DNA from: Pseudomonadota bacterium
Lineage (GTDB): Bacteria; Pseudomonadota; Gammaproteobacteria; Steroidobacterales; Steroidobacteraceae
Assembly: GCA_023433705.1 (NCBI GenBank)
Contig: JAEYUC010000022.1
Span: 62,001-126,000 of the forward strand
Reading direction: 5' to 3'
DNA length: 64,000 nt
Shown piece after piece: positions 40,936 to 50,562 of the stretch. The first letter of the stretch is position 1; every line of letters begins with the position of its first letter. The translations under genes and the position numbers were made by a program. The notes beneath the pieces were generated by a model. That model had not been told where the DNA came from. It saw nothing but the letters and a program-made list of their open reading frames with translations, and searched no databases.

Positions 40936-43821
40936 CTATGCGGTCGCCGCCGGGATGCTCGCGAGCAGGACCGTCTCCATCTCGAGCGCGTAACCCGCGA
41001 TCCGCTCGGCCTGGTCGGTGCCATTGATGATGCGGCGCGCGCCGCGGTAGTCGGCGCCACCGGCATTGATGTATTGATCGAGACGTTTGCCGGTGAAGTA
41101 ACCCTTGCGCATCCCGAGCGACATGATCCGGTAGGCGATGTCGGGATCCAGCGCCAGGTCGGGATCGATCTCCAGCGCATCACCGCGTCCGAGTTCCCTG
41201 CCCATTTTCTGGTAGTTGTATCGCCAGGTGAGCTGCACGTAGCCACGACCGTAATAACGGTTCTCTCGCACCAGTCCCGTGGCCGGATCGATCACCGCTT
41301 CCGGCCTCCCATACCTGCGGTCCCTGCCCTTGCCGTATTCCTCGATCGGCTGCCACCGGTTCGCGCATTCGTGCTTGACCGTCGCGAGCATGTAGGCGGC
41401 CCAGCGCGCATCCGAGATCGCCGTATCCGCGGCAAGCTTCTCCAGTAGTGAGACAAGGCCTTCGTGCTGGGCGACGCCGAGCGCGCCGTAGCCGAATTGA
41501 TAGATTTCGAGCGCCCGCCGCACTTTCAGGTGCTCGAGTTTCACGGTGGAGATGTCATTGAGGACCAGGCTGCGTACCCAATCCGGCGCATCCGTCAGTG
41601 GCGGCGTCCGGTTCTTCGCGCGCAGTTCCCGGCCGATCACGGTCCACGTGAACGGACCGACAATTCCGTCGACGATGATCTCGGCCTGGCTCTGCAGACG
41701 GCTCACCGCCCTTTCGGTGTCCAGATCGAACAGCGAACTGCTGTCGAGAGCCGGAGTCGGTTCGAGGCATCTGTTCAGGCAGGATTTCAGCAGCGTCACG
41801 AGCGGATGTTTGTTGCCCTCACGCAGGAACAGCCGCGGCGTATCGTCCGCGGAGCCCGATTCCGACGACGTGAGGATCTTGCGCGCCGTGGCCGCGGGCT
41901 CGGACTGCGGGCGGGTCGTGTCGTGGAGCTTCAGCAGCAACTTGGGTTGCGGCAGGAGGAACTTGCTGTGCCCGCTGGCAAACAACCTTTTCCCCGTGCC
42001 CTCGAGGAAGTCGCGTTGCCGGCGAAGGCGACCCGCATCGAGAACCGACTTGCGGATGACGAATCTCACCAGTCCCTTCGGATCGAGAATGGCGGTGGCG
42101 CCTCCGTAGAAATCGAAGCCGGGTTTGCCGTCACGAGGCCTGACCTCGCGTCGCTGCGAGACCTCCGCGATCAGGTCGAACACCACCTGCCCGCTCGGGC
42201 CGACGCGCCGCGAGGGCCGCACCGATTCGACGACGGGTAGATGGAGGATGTCTCCCTCGAGCGCGGGATCGTCCCGACCCGCGAGCCCGAACTCGTGGCG
42301 ATAGTCGGGATCCGCGGCGAGTTGTCCGAAGGCGCGCGCCTGGCGCTCGAGTTCTTCCGCGTTTGCCGCGCGCCCGGGATCTCCCTGGAACTGCAGATGC
42401 GCGAAACTCAGCTCCGGCTCGATCGGCAACGTGCTCATCGGTGTGCGCCACAACAGCGCTCCCTCCGACAAGGAGGGCACGTCGCGCGGATAGATGCGAT
42501 ACCGCGCGAACGCATCGACCCACGCCTCGCGATAGCAGTATTCGTCGTGCGGCACCAGGTCGCGGTCGGCCGTGATGACGGCGCGCAGGAACTCGCCGAA
42601 GGTCATGTCGACCGGCGGGCAGTAGTCGATCGCGCGGATGCAGATCGTGAGGAACTGCGCCGCGAGCCGGCATGCGCGCTCGGTGAGCTGCTGCGCGAGC
42701 ACGTCGGGAATCTGCCCGGGCGGCAGGATGCCAGTGCCATGCGTCGCGAGCCGCATCAGCGGCATCGTCTTGCGGTTGAACACGGTCGTGAAGGCCTCGA
42801 AGACCGCGCGCACGAGGATTTCGCCGCGCTGATGGGGCTCGATGGCGTCTTCGTAGGATCGCTCGGGCGCGCCCACGGCGCTGCGCAGCGCGCCGGTCGC
42901 CGTCGTGGCCTGCGCGAACTGCACGGCGATGTTCGTGAGTAGTTTGGCGAAGGGAATCTCGCCGCGCGAGGCGCGGATCGCCGCGAGCACAACGTCGCGG
43001 TAAGTGAAGCGCTGGAACACGGCGATGAGATCGGCGAATCCTTCGTGGAACGCCAGCACGTCCGGGTTCGACGGATAGAGGAAATGCGAGCGCAAGCCGT
43101 CGAGCAGCGCGTGCGACATTTCGTGCACGACGACGTCGTGCGACAGGCACAGCGAAATCTGGCCATTGGGGACGTTGCGACCCGCCACGGTGTTGCCGGC
43201 CTCGAAGGTCCCGAAGCAGATCTCGCCGCGCGCCCGGTCGTAGAACGCGTTCGGCAGCGACGGGACGCTCGGCCGGATTCGCAGCCGCGGCGGTCCGTCC
43301 GACCGGCGCGCGCCGTCGATGCCCCAGGCGATGTCGCGTCCCAACGCCTGCCGGAACGCGGCATAGGTCGTCGTGCAGACGGCATATGCCATCTGTTGCT
43401 GGAAACGTGGATCCTCGGGCGACTGCGGCAATCCCTGGTTCATGAGCACGGCCGGATCGTCGAGGTCGACGGGATCGATGTTCGTTCCCGCCGGATCGCC
43501 GGTCATGATCTCGAGCACCGCGCCGCGTGGTCCGTGCGGTCCGAGCTCGAGCGGCTCGTAGGGCACGTTGACCACCGAGTGCGCGCCGTCGGCGGTGGAG
43601 GCGGACGGATCGAGCGCATAGATCCGCAGCGGTCGATAGACCGGATCGCTCGACCTCCTCTCGTACGCCGGCGACGTCGCCGCGTGCGCCACGCGTTTGC
43701 CGATCAGGAAATCGATGTTCGGCTTCGCCCGACCGCGGCGCAGCGACTCCGGGGTCGCGACGCGCCCGCCGCGACTCTGCGCCATCGCGGCGTTGGCTTC
43801 CGGCGTGCTCGGCTTCGGCAT
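40936..43821 (-). CDS. Zinc metallopeptidase-peptidoglycan-binding-GH19 hydrolase fusion
   Basis: A 961-residue multidomain protein. Residues about 140-400 form a zinc metallopeptidase with HEMSH (H233, H237, E234) and a downstream AFHEGFADL (E260 as likely third ligand). Residues about 690-770 resemble a peptidoglycan-binding domain (LDTERAVSRLQSQAEIIVDGIVGPFTWTVIGREL). The C terminus (about 800-955) matches GH19 chitinase/lysozyme: ATVKHEC (E818) and YYGRGYVQLTWRYNYQKMG. No signal peptide or membrane helix is seen. It is the second gene of an operon with the hydrolase-metacaspase gene, 15 bases behind it. Protease and wall-lytic activities on one chain are unusual. The role is unknown; toxin, defence effector or lysis factor are possible. 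Confidence 0.85.
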   Translation of the reverse strand: MPKPSTPEANAAMAQSRGGRVATPESLRRGRAKPNIDFLIGKRVAHAATSPAYERRSSDPVYRPLRIYALDPSASTADGAHSVVNVPYEPLELGPHGPRGAVLEIMTGDPAGTNIDPVDLDDPAVLMNQGLPQSPEDPRFQQQMAYAVCTTTYAAFRQALGRDIAWGIDGARRSDGPPRLRIRPSVPSLPNAFYDRARGEICFGTFEAGNTVAGRNVPNGQISLCLSHDVVVHEMSHALLDGLRSHFLYPSNPDVLAFHEGFADLIAVFQRFTYRDVVLAAIRASRGEIPFAKLLTNIAVQFAQATTATGALRSAVGAPERSYEDAIEPHQRGEILVRAVFEAFTTVFNRKTMPLMRLATHGTGILPPGQIPDVLAQQLTERACRLAAQFLTICIRAIDYCPPVDMTFGEFLRAVITADRDLVPHDEYCYREAWVDAFARYRIYPRDVPSLSEGALLWRTPMSTLPIEPELSFAHLQFQGDPGRAANAEELERQARAFGQLAADPDYRHEFGLAGRDDPALEGDILHLPVVESVRPSRRVGPSGQVVFDLIAEVSQRREVRPRDGKPGFDFYGGATAILDPKGLVRFVIRKSVLDAGRLRRQRDFLEGTGKRLFASGHSKFLLPQPKLLLKLHDTTRPQSEPAATARKILTSSESGSADDTPRLFLREGNKHPLVTLLKSCLNRCLEPTPALDSSSLFDLDTERAVSRLQSQAEIIVDGIVGPFTWTVIGRELRAKNRTPPLTDAPDWVRSLVLNDISTVKLEHLKVRRALEIYQFGYGALGVAQHEGLVSLLEKLAADTAISDARWAAYMLATVKHECANRWQPIEEYGKGRDRRYGRPEAVIDPATGLVRENRYYGRGYVQLTWRYNYQKMGRELGRGDALEIDPDLALDPDIAYRIMSLGMRKGYFTGKRLDQYINAGGADYRGARRIINGTDQAERIAGYALEMETVLLASIPAATA

Positions 43822-43836
43822 GCGCCCCGTCCGCCG

Positions 43837-46800
43837 TCAGTCGAGCGCGCGGAACAGCGGCAGGTTCAACGCGACATCGGGGCAGTCGAGCTGCGGCGTT
43901 TGCAGCCTGCTCTCGCCGAAGGCCGCGACGATCTGGTCATGAAGCGCGCGTGGGGTGAGACGTGAAAGATCTCCCTTCAGCAGCGCGGTCGTGAGCCGCG
44001 TGAAATCGCCGAGCCCGTTGTGCTCGAGCGCCTTCTCGGTCGACTGGCAGGCGGAGAAATTCACCCAGCGGATGTCGTTGCGGGTCACGAGTGCGCGGCT
44101 GCCCGACAAGGTCGCGCGCGTGGCATTGGCGCGGTCGCGGAACCGCTCGTGCGCGCGCATCCAGTCTTCCCACGATCCAGTGCGCTTGAGGAAGCGGGCA
44201 TTCGCCTGGTCGGCGCTCGAGCTGTTGCGGCCGAACATGCGCGTGATGGTTCCGGAATGACAGCAGTCGATGAAGACCGTGAGGCTCACGCCCGCGGGAA
44301 GCACGTCGAACAGGTCGCGGATGTCGTCGTCGATGAGGAAGGCGCCATCCTCGAAGTCCACGGGCACGAAGGCCTGGTCGTTGCGATTGCCGTCGAGCCC
44401 CTCGTCTCCGTCGAGGTCGGGAACTTCGGTGCCGTGCCCCGAATAGTGGAATACCAGCGTGTCGCCACGCTTCGCCGTGACGACGAGCTCGCGCATGGCC
44501 GTCACGATGGCCGAGTGAGTGGCCTGCTCATTGATCAGGGTACGCGGCGTCTCGAAGCCCGCGGCGAGCAGCATGTTCGACCATTCGCGCGTGTCGTTCA
44601 CGCAGCCGTTCAACGCGTTAGGGCCCGGGTACGCGTCGATTCCGACGGACAACGCGCGTCGCGCTCCGCCGCCGGACTTGCCGGTCGAAGCGGGTTTCGG
44701 ACGCGGCGCGGCGGTGGATACCGTCGCGGCGCTCGCGAACGCATCGGCGACGATGGGCGCGATTGCCGGGGCGGGCGCCAAACTACCCTGCGCCGGGGCA
44801 GTTTGCGGCCGCGGCGCGATCGGCGATCCCATGCGTGCGAGATCGACGCCGTCGAGCCACTCGTCCGAGACGGGCCAGCCGTCCAGCGAGCGCGTGGCGG
44901 TCGGCTGGTACGGCACGCGTGCATTCGGCGCGGCCAGCACGTTCGCGGCCACGCTGTTCATGGTCGACACGTCGTCGTCGAAGCCACCGTGCGTGGTCGA
45001 CGCGCTCGAGGAATTTCCGCCGCCGTCCTTGGTGACGGACCACACCACGCGTCCGGCCGCGTTGGGCGTGCCGTTGAGACCGAACAATGCGGCGACGCTC
45101 GGCGTCGCGCGCACCGAGATTTCGAGCCCGAGGACGGGCGTACGGCGCCTGGTTTCGAGCCCGTGATGGATGAGATATAGCAGCGACTTGCGATACACGC
45201 GGATGCAGTGATCGTCCTCCTCGTAGCTCTTCTTCATCGTGTACATGACGGCCTTCTCGACCGCGCCGGCCGGACCGATCTCCTTGGTCAGGCGCGCGTC
45301 GAAGTCGGCGACCGTGATCGCGGGCGCGAGCAGCTGAAGGGTCTTGAAGCGCGGCAGCTTCACTTCCTTCGCCATCGGCAGGAACCAGGAATGGAAAATC
45401 GATCCGGCACTGTGCCCGACGGCGTGGAATTCGAGCGGCCGCTGGCCGACCAGCGCCGGGTTGCTCACGAGTTCATGCAGGCGTTTGGCCGTGTAGCGCG
45501 CACCGCCCTTTTCGCCGCTCGAGAGCTGGGCATTGGTCTTCATCGCGCCCCACACGTGGACGCCACCGAGCGCACGCGCGCCTTCCTGCACCAGCGGATC
45601 GGTCGTGAAGTCGAACAGGTCGCGCGCGCCGAGGCCAGGGATCTTGCGCGCCACGGACTCGAGGATGCTGCGCAGCGCGTCGAACAGGCCGGTTTCCCAT
45701 ACGAAGTAGACAGGATAGACGCCGTTCCTCTTCCACCAGTCGACGTGTTTGAGCGCGATCCTGAGTCCGTCGCGTTCGCCGATGAGTCCGCCGTGCGCCC
45801 AGATCGCGATGCGCAGCGGCTCGCCGGCTGGCAGCGCCGCGGCCCACTTCGGGATGTGCTCGCGCACGATCGCGTCGACGTCTGCTTCGGTGGTCGAGTA
45901 CTTGCCGCTCTCCTTGAAGAGGCCTTCGCTCAGGTTCACGACGTGCGGACGCAGCGCCTCGAGCTCCTCCGGCGTCAGCTCCTGCGACTTCTTGTCCCCG
46001 CCACGCGCGCCCCCGACCATCGACGCGATGGTGGTCAACACCTGGTCTCGATAGACATCGAGAATACGCGCGACTTCGTCGACCGACGGCGTGGCGCCAA
46101 GGCCGCGCGCAACCGCCGCCCCGGGCTCGAGCCAGGCGAGCAGCTGCGTGCCGACGCGCGGCTCGGAAAAGAACTCGGTGTGAACGATGCCGTCCGTGGG
46201 GCCGAACTTCAGGCAGCGCGCGTCGTCGATCGGAAAGCCGCCCGCTCCATTGTTCGCGAACACGCCATCGCGCGGCACGACCAGGTCGTTGGCCGCGTCT
46301 TCGAACACCTTGTCCACCGCGGCATCCTTCGCGCGCGTGAGACTGAGGAACGGCGTGCCCTCCTTGGGCTCGTAGTCCGACGCGATGGCGAAGTGGTCCG
46401 GCGTCGTTCCACCGGGTACGTTCATCGCCTTGAGGAACGGTCCGCGCGGATTCATGGCCGCGAGGCCCTCGAGGTCCGTCAGCAGTCCGTGGCCGACGAC
46501 CTTGACCACGAGCACCAGCGCATCGAGGATCTTTTTGGCGGTGCCCTGCGGGATGAACTTCGCGATCGTCGTGAACCGGTCGATCATCCCGATCATGTGT
46601 TCGTCGTCGGCCAGCGCCGTGCCGGCGTTGACCGCGCCGACGAACACGATGCGCCGCACCCTGACGCCGCGCGACTCGCCCAGCAGCGCGATCTGGCGAG
46701 ACACGAGTCCGCCGCGGCTGTGGCAGACGATGTCGACTTCCAGGTTCATGCCATCCGGCACGTCGCTCAGGAACGCGATCGCGTTCTCGCGCGGGTCGGC

Positions 46801-47571
46801 CGTCAGCGTTGCGTGATTGAACGCGAACAGCCGGCCGCCGTAACGGTTCGACAGCTCCGCGATGACCTCGCGCGAAAGCCCGGAAAACGCGCCGCTGGTG
46901 CTGAACGTGCCGTGCACGAACAACAACGCGCGCCCCTGCGACAGGCGTCGCCAGTCCGCCTCGGTGATGCGCGGGAAGTTCGGGTCGTCCACCTGGTAGT
47001 CGTCGACCGCGAAGGTGCGCGTGAAGGTGGGCCGGTTCTTCGTTTCCCATTTCCGCGCGAAGCCGTGAATGATGGGCCCGAGCAGCGGATCGACGATCTT
47101 GAACAGGAAGGAATTGATCTTCTTCCCGATGTCCTTGAGCCCGCGCGTCGCGCCGGCGGCGGGCGTCGCGTCGAGCGGAATCGTGAACTTGACCGAGGCC
47201 TTCGCGCCGAGCGCGCGCGACTTGCCTTCTCCTTTGCGAGGAGTGTCAGGTAATACCCACGACACGGCGCCCGAGGCATCCTCGACCAGCAATATGCAGG
47301 ACTCGTCGTCGCCCACCGGCACTTCGAGCGTCGCCGTCGGCGCGGCGGTCGCGAGATCGCGCGTACCCGCGGCGGGTGGCGGCAGGAGCACGACCTTGTC
47401 GAGCGTGAGTCCCGCCTCCGCCAATTCCGCGTCGAAGGAACCTCCGCCGAACGAGCGCGTGGCGCCCGGTTTCTCGGCCTTGGCGGAGCCCGCCAGGGTC
47501 GCGGAATGCAGGACGTAACCGTCACCGAGATCGGTGCGGACTGAATGGCCGGGTAGTTTGGATGATGCCAT
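43837..47571 (-). CDS. Two alpha/beta-hydrolase modules fused to a metacaspase
   Basis: A 1244-residue protein. Residues about 210-470 form an alpha/beta-hydrolase with FVHGTFS (220) and nucleophile motif CHSRGG (S285), DUF7379/PGAP1-like. A second hydrolase (about 585-800) has WAHGGLIG and GHSAGS (S721). A proline/alanine linker (about 915-965) leads to a C-terminal caspase-like domain with FHYSGHG (H1046) and IDCCHSGT (C1104), the metacaspase dyad, and the acidic DLDGDEGLDGNRNDQ loop that could bind calcium. No signal peptide. First gene of a two-gene operon with the metallopeptidase-GH19 protein. Caspase-hydrolase architectures occur in bacterial conflict systems; a defence role is inference. 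Confidence 0.87.
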   Translation of the reverse strand: MASSKLPGHSVRTDLGDGYVLHSATLAGSAKAEKPGATRSFGGGSFDAELAEAGLTLDKVVLLPPPAAGTRDLATAAPTATLEVPVGDDESCILLVEDASGAVSWVLPDTPRKGEGKSRALGAKASVKFTIPLDATPAAGATRGLKDIGKKINSFLFKIVDPLLGPIIHGFARKWETKNRPTFTRTFAVDDYQVDDPNFPRITEADWRRLSQGRALLFVHGTFSTSGAFSGLSREVIAELSNRYGGRLFAFNHATLTADPRENAIAFLSDVPDGMNLEVDIVCHSRGGLVSRQIALLGESRGVRVRRIVFVGAVNAGTALADDEHMIGMIDRFTTIAKFIPQGTAKKILDALVLVVKVVGHGLLTDLEGLAAMNPRGPFLKAMNVPGGTTPDHFAIASDYEPKEGTPFLSLTRAKDAAVDKVFEDAANDLVVPRDGVFANNGAGGFPIDDARCLKFGPTDGIVHTEFFSEPRVGTQLLAWLEPGAAVARGLGATPSVDEVARILDVYRDQVLTTIASMVGGARGGDKKSQELTPEELEALRPHVVNLSEGLFKESGKYSTTEADVDAIVREHIPKWAAALPAGEPLRIAIWAHGGLIGERDGLRIALKHVDWWKRNGVYPVYFVWETGLFDALRSILESVARKIPGLGARDLFDFTTDPLVQEGARALGGVHVWGAMKTNAQLSSGEKGGARYTAKRLHELVSNPALVGQRPLEFHAVGHSAGSIFHSWFLPMAKEVKLPRFKTLQLLAPAITVADFDARLTKEIGPAGAVEKAVMYTMKKSYEEDDHCIRVYRKSLLYLIHHGLETRRRTPVLGLEISVRATPSVAALFGLNGTPNAAGRVVWSVTKDGGGNSSSASTTHGGFDDDVSTMNSVAANVLAAPNARVPYQPTATRSLDGWPVSDEWLDGVDLARMGSPIAPRPQTAPAQGSLAPAPAIAPIVADAFASAATVSTAAPRPKPASTGKSGGGARRALSVGIDAYPGPNALNGCVNDTREWSNMLLAAGFETPRTLINEQATHSAIVTAMRELVVTAKRGDTLVFHYSGHGTEVPDLDGDEGLDGNRNDQAFVPVDFEDGAFLIDDDIRDLFDVLPAGVSLTVFIDCCHSGTITRMFGRNSSSADQANARFLKRTGSWEDWMRAHERFRDRANATRATLSGSRALVTRNDIRWVNFSACQSTEKALEHNGLGDFTRLTTALLKGDLSRLTPRALHDQIVAAFGESRLQTPQLDCPDVALNLPLFRALD

Positions 47572-47862
47572 GGCGGCTCCCTGGACGAATCGTTGTGTCA
47601 GGGGGAGTCATCGCGCGATGGCGCGGACACCGGATCCGCGTCCGCCCGTTTCGCATGGGGCCCATCCATTCGCGTCATGTGTCTCCCGAGCGCAATTCTT
47701 GTATTCCATTTATTGCGCGTCGAGCCGTGTATAACACCGGCAATTGACGTTAGCTAGTCGCGCGAAGCGCTCATGCCGCGAAACTGTGATGCACGAAAGT
47801 AGTTCGTGCGCGAACGGTTTGCTGCGGCGTGTCGCGACCCGGACACGACGCGCGTGGCGCGG
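47572..47862. other. Intergenic region upstream of the metacaspase operon
   Basis: About 290 bases without a supported gene. It is more AT-rich than its surroundings near 47690-47760 (ATTCTTGTATTCC, TTTATTGCG, GTGTATAACACC), so the operon promoter probably lies there; exact -35/-10 boxes could not be set. GTGTATAACAC is a small palindrome-like element. No tRNA or repeat was seen. Confidence 0.4.
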
Positions 47863-48654
47863 TCAGCGCGCGACGAGCGCCGCGCGCAGTTCCTTGAGCT
47901 TGTCCTTGATCCTGTCGGCGTTCGCGCTGCCCATCCGGATCAGCAGCTTCTGCCCCGCGGACAGCGACTCGAGCTTCGGATCCGCGAATTCATAGAGCAC
48001 GTTGGGCCGTGCGAGGGCTATCGGATCGCGCACGGTCGGTGTCTCGAGCAGGTGATCGATCACCTCGACCAGCCGATCGTTGAAGTGCTGCGGGGGATGT
48101 CCGAGGTTCTCGTACGACTCCTGGAACAGCGGGTAGTAACGCGCGTATTGCGTCATCAGCTTCTGCGTATCGAGCGAGGCGATCATCTGGACGAGCGGCT
48201 CGTAGCGCTTGTAATTGGCCGGATCGAGCACGGGAGCGTCTTCCGTGCCGGAGGCCGCGAACTGGCCCGGCACCGGTTTCAATGGCCGGATGCGTTCGGC
48301 GACTTTCTGTTCCGGCAGATTGTCGATGGTCACGACCATCTGCCGCACCAGGTTGTCCGTGATGAAGAAGCGCTCCACGGCCGCGGGGCCTACGGTCTCG
48401 CCTAACGAAGCGCGCAATGCCGGATCGCTGGCATCGAGGGGCGGCAGCGCTTCGTCCGAATCGGTCACCGGCGGCGGGTGCTGGGGCGCGGCCTCTTCCT
48501 CGGGCGGCGGCAATTGCTCCGGCACCGCGACGACCGGCGTTTCGGCCTCGGGCGCCGGCCGGTCCGGCCACCAGCGATCACGGAAGACGACGGCGGCGAT
48601 CGCGAGGGCGACCCCGGCCACGGCAATGACGATCCAGCGGATGTTTTCGTTCAT
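47863..48654 (-). CDS. DUF3014 membrane-anchored protein
   Basis: A 263-residue protein with one N-terminal helix (IRWIVIAVAGVALAIAAVV), a Pro/Glu-rich linker (residues about 33-75) and a helical C-terminal domain with LGETVGPAAVERFFITDNLVRQMVVTIDNLPEQKVAERIRP and YARYYPLFQESYENLG, which match DUF3014. Predicted periplasmic. Function unknown. A Usp gene lies 39 bases upstream on the same strand. Confidence 0.88.
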   Translation of the reverse strand: MNENIRWIVIAVAGVALAIAAVVFRDRWWPDRPAPEAETPVVAVPEQLPPPEEEAAPQHPPPVTDSDEALPPLDASDPALRASLGETVGPAAVERFFITDNLVRQMVVTIDNLPEQKVAERIRPLKPVPGQFAASGTEDAPVLDPANYKRYEPLVQMIASLDTQKLMTQYARYYPLFQESYENLGHPPQHFNDRLVEVIDHLLETPTVRDPIALARPNVLYEFADPKLESLSAGQKLLIRMGSANADRIKDKLKELRAALVAR

Positions 48655-48693
48655 GGAAGACCTGACAAGAATCCCGGCCAGTCGTTCGATCGA

Positions 48694-49623
48694 TTACTGA
48701 CCCGGCCCTCGTACCACCAGCGCGTCGCAGGGCAGCGTGGAGAGGATGCTCTTCGCCCCGCTCCCGAGCAGCGCCTCGAGGAGCGCGCCTCGGCCGTGCG
48801 TGCCGAGCACCACGAGGTCGACGCCGTGAAGCTGCGCGAATTCGCGCACGATCTGCCGCGGCGAGCCGGGCTCCACCAGCGGCACGATCCTGTTGCGATC
48901 TTCCGCGGGCAGGAAGATGGAGGAAAGAAATTCCTCGAGTTCGGCGGCGTGGATCTCGCGGAAGTTCTCCGCATGGCGATTCGCATCGGGCGCCAGCGCC
49001 GGGTACGGCGCCTCGGAAACGTGCAGCAGGTGCAGGGTTTCGGTCGAGAAGAAGCTCAACGCGAGCTGCAGTGCGTATCCCGACGGGCCCGAGAAATCAG
49101 TCGTCACGACGATGCGCTCGTAGTCCGATCGCACGCGGTTCCTGACGATGAGGATCGGGATCGACAGGCGCCGCAACAATTGCTCGACCGTCTTGCCGAG
49201 GATCACGGGCCGTCGCGCAAACAAGGCTTCGCGCGCGACACCGGTGACGACGAGATCGACTTGTTCGGCCACCGCGATACGTTCGACGACCTCCGCCGGA
49301 TCGCCCTCCTCGACCAGGATGCGGGCTTTTTCGATGGCATCTCCGAGATCGGCGCGCAGGCCCTGCAGGATGCGCTGCTTCATGATGGCCACCGCATCCG
49401 CGGGGCGTCGCCAGGACGGCGCGGCCGTCTGGCCGTACGTAAGGGTCGAGTCCTGGAAGTCCTCGAAGGCGTGGACGATCGTCAACTGCGCGTCGTGACG
49501 GCGGGCGACCGCGATCGCGCGCTCGAGTGCACGATCGCCGCGGGCACTCAGGTCCGTGGCGAGCAGAACCTTGCGCGGCGCGCCCATGGGATCGATCCCG
49601 GGGTTGCTGGATGAGTCGGTCAT
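48694..49623 (-). CDS. Tandem universal stress protein
   Basis: A 309-residue two-domain Usp from ATG 49623. Domain one begins RKVLLATDLSARGDRALERAIAVARRH; domain two ends with the ATP-type motif VVLGTHGRGALLEALLGSGAKSILSTLPCDALVV (G-2X-G-9X-G). It differs from the other three Usp proteins of the window and fits the classical ATP-binding class. Same strand as the DUF3014 gene. Divergent from the dioxygenase. Confidence 0.92.
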   Translation of the reverse strand: MTDSSSNPGIDPMGAPRKVLLATDLSARGDRALERAIAVARRHDAQLTIVHAFEDFQDSTLTYGQTAAPSWRRPADAVAIMKQRILQGLRADLGDAIEKARILVEEGDPAEVVERIAVAEQVDLVVTGVAREALFARRPVILGKTVEQLLRRLSIPILIVRNRVRSDYERIVVTTDFSGPSGYALQLALSFFSTETLHLLHVSEAPYPALAPDANRHAENFREIHAAELEEFLSSIFLPAEDRNRIVPLVEPGSPRQIVREFAQLHGVDLVVLGTHGRGALLEALLGSGAKSILSTLPCDALVVRGPGQ

Positions 49624-49701
49624 GGCGGATCCTGTGCGTTGCATTCTCACCCAGTGTCGGCGGATCCGACCAGCTTTCTGTCAGCGCGCCAGGAGAAATC
49701 C

Positions 49702-50550
49702 ATGACGACGATGCCTGCGCTGTTCATCGGGCACGGCAGCCCGATGAACACCCTGGAAACCAATACGTACACCCAGGTGTGGCGCAAGTTGGGCCGCTCG
49801 CTGCCCCGGCCGCGCGGCATCCTCGCGGTCTCCGCGCACTGGTTCATCGGCGCGAGCGCGGTGACCGCGATGCAGCGCCCGCGCACGATCCACGATTTCT
49901 ACGGGTTTCCCGCCGAATTGTTCGAGTTCGAATACCCGGCGCCCGGCATGCCCGAGCTCGCGGCCGAGGTGGTCGAGCTCGCCAGGCCCGAGTGGATAGG
50001 GCTCGATCACGACGAATGGGGTCTCGATCACGGCACGTGGAGCGTGCTCGCGCATCTCTACCCGGAAGCCGACGTACCCGTCGTCCAGCTTTCGATCAAT
50101 GCGCTGAAGCCGCTCGAGTATCACGTCGAACTCGGCGGGAAACTCGCGGCGCTGCGCGAGCGCGGCGTGCTGGTCGTCGCGAGCGGCAACGTCGTGCACA
50201 ACCTGCGGCGCGTCGACTGGCGCAATCCGGATGGCGAGGACTGGGCGCATCGATTCGACGACGCGGCCGCGGCGCTGATGACGCAACGGCCGCATGACAT
50301 CGGCGAGCTCGCCGACCATCCTGACTACCGGGCGGCCGTGCCGACGCCGGATCATTTCCTGCCGCTGCTCTACGTCGCCGGGCTCGCGTCCGCGGCGGGC
50401 GTCGGCGCCACGCCGATCGTGCGCGGCTGCGCGCTGGGTTCGATCTCGATGACCTGCTACGGCGTCGGCATCGACGGCATCGAGTGCGCGGATGGCGGCA
50501 CGGCAGCGGGTTTGCCGCGCGACGTGCCGGCGGATCAGACCAATCTCTAG
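49702..50550 (+). CDS. DODA-type extradiol aromatic ring dioxygenase (LigB family, YgiD-like)
   Basis: A 282-residue cytoplasmic zinc/iron enzyme. The metal ligands are seen in LFIGHGSPMN, VSAHWF, LDHGTWSVL and SGNVVHNLRRV. The family converts 4,5-DOPA-like catechols; E. coli YgiD is the closest known type. AGGAG precedes the ATG. It forms a pair with the pirin gene 12 bases downstream, both acting on aromatic or quinone-like compounds. The native substrate is unknown. Confidence 0.9.
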   Translation: MTTMPALFIGHGSPMNTLETNTYTQVWRKLGRSLPRPRGILAVSAHWFIGASAVTAMQRPRTIHDFYGFPAELFEFEYPAPGMPELAAEVVELARPEWIGLDHDEWGLDHGTWSVLAHLYPEADVPVVQLSINALKPLEYHVELGGKLAALRERGVLVVASGNVVHNLRRVDWRNPDGEDWAHRFDDAAAALMTQRPHDIGELADHPDYRAAVPTPDHFLPLLYVAGLASAAGVGATPIVRGCALGSISMTCYGVGIDGIECADGGTAAGLPRDVPADQTNL

Positions 50551-50562
50551 AGGAGCCGAATC

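Noticed and set aside
45208..47253. Open frame of about 680 codons antisense to the metacaspase gene
   Set aside because: Shadow frame with no recognisable domain.
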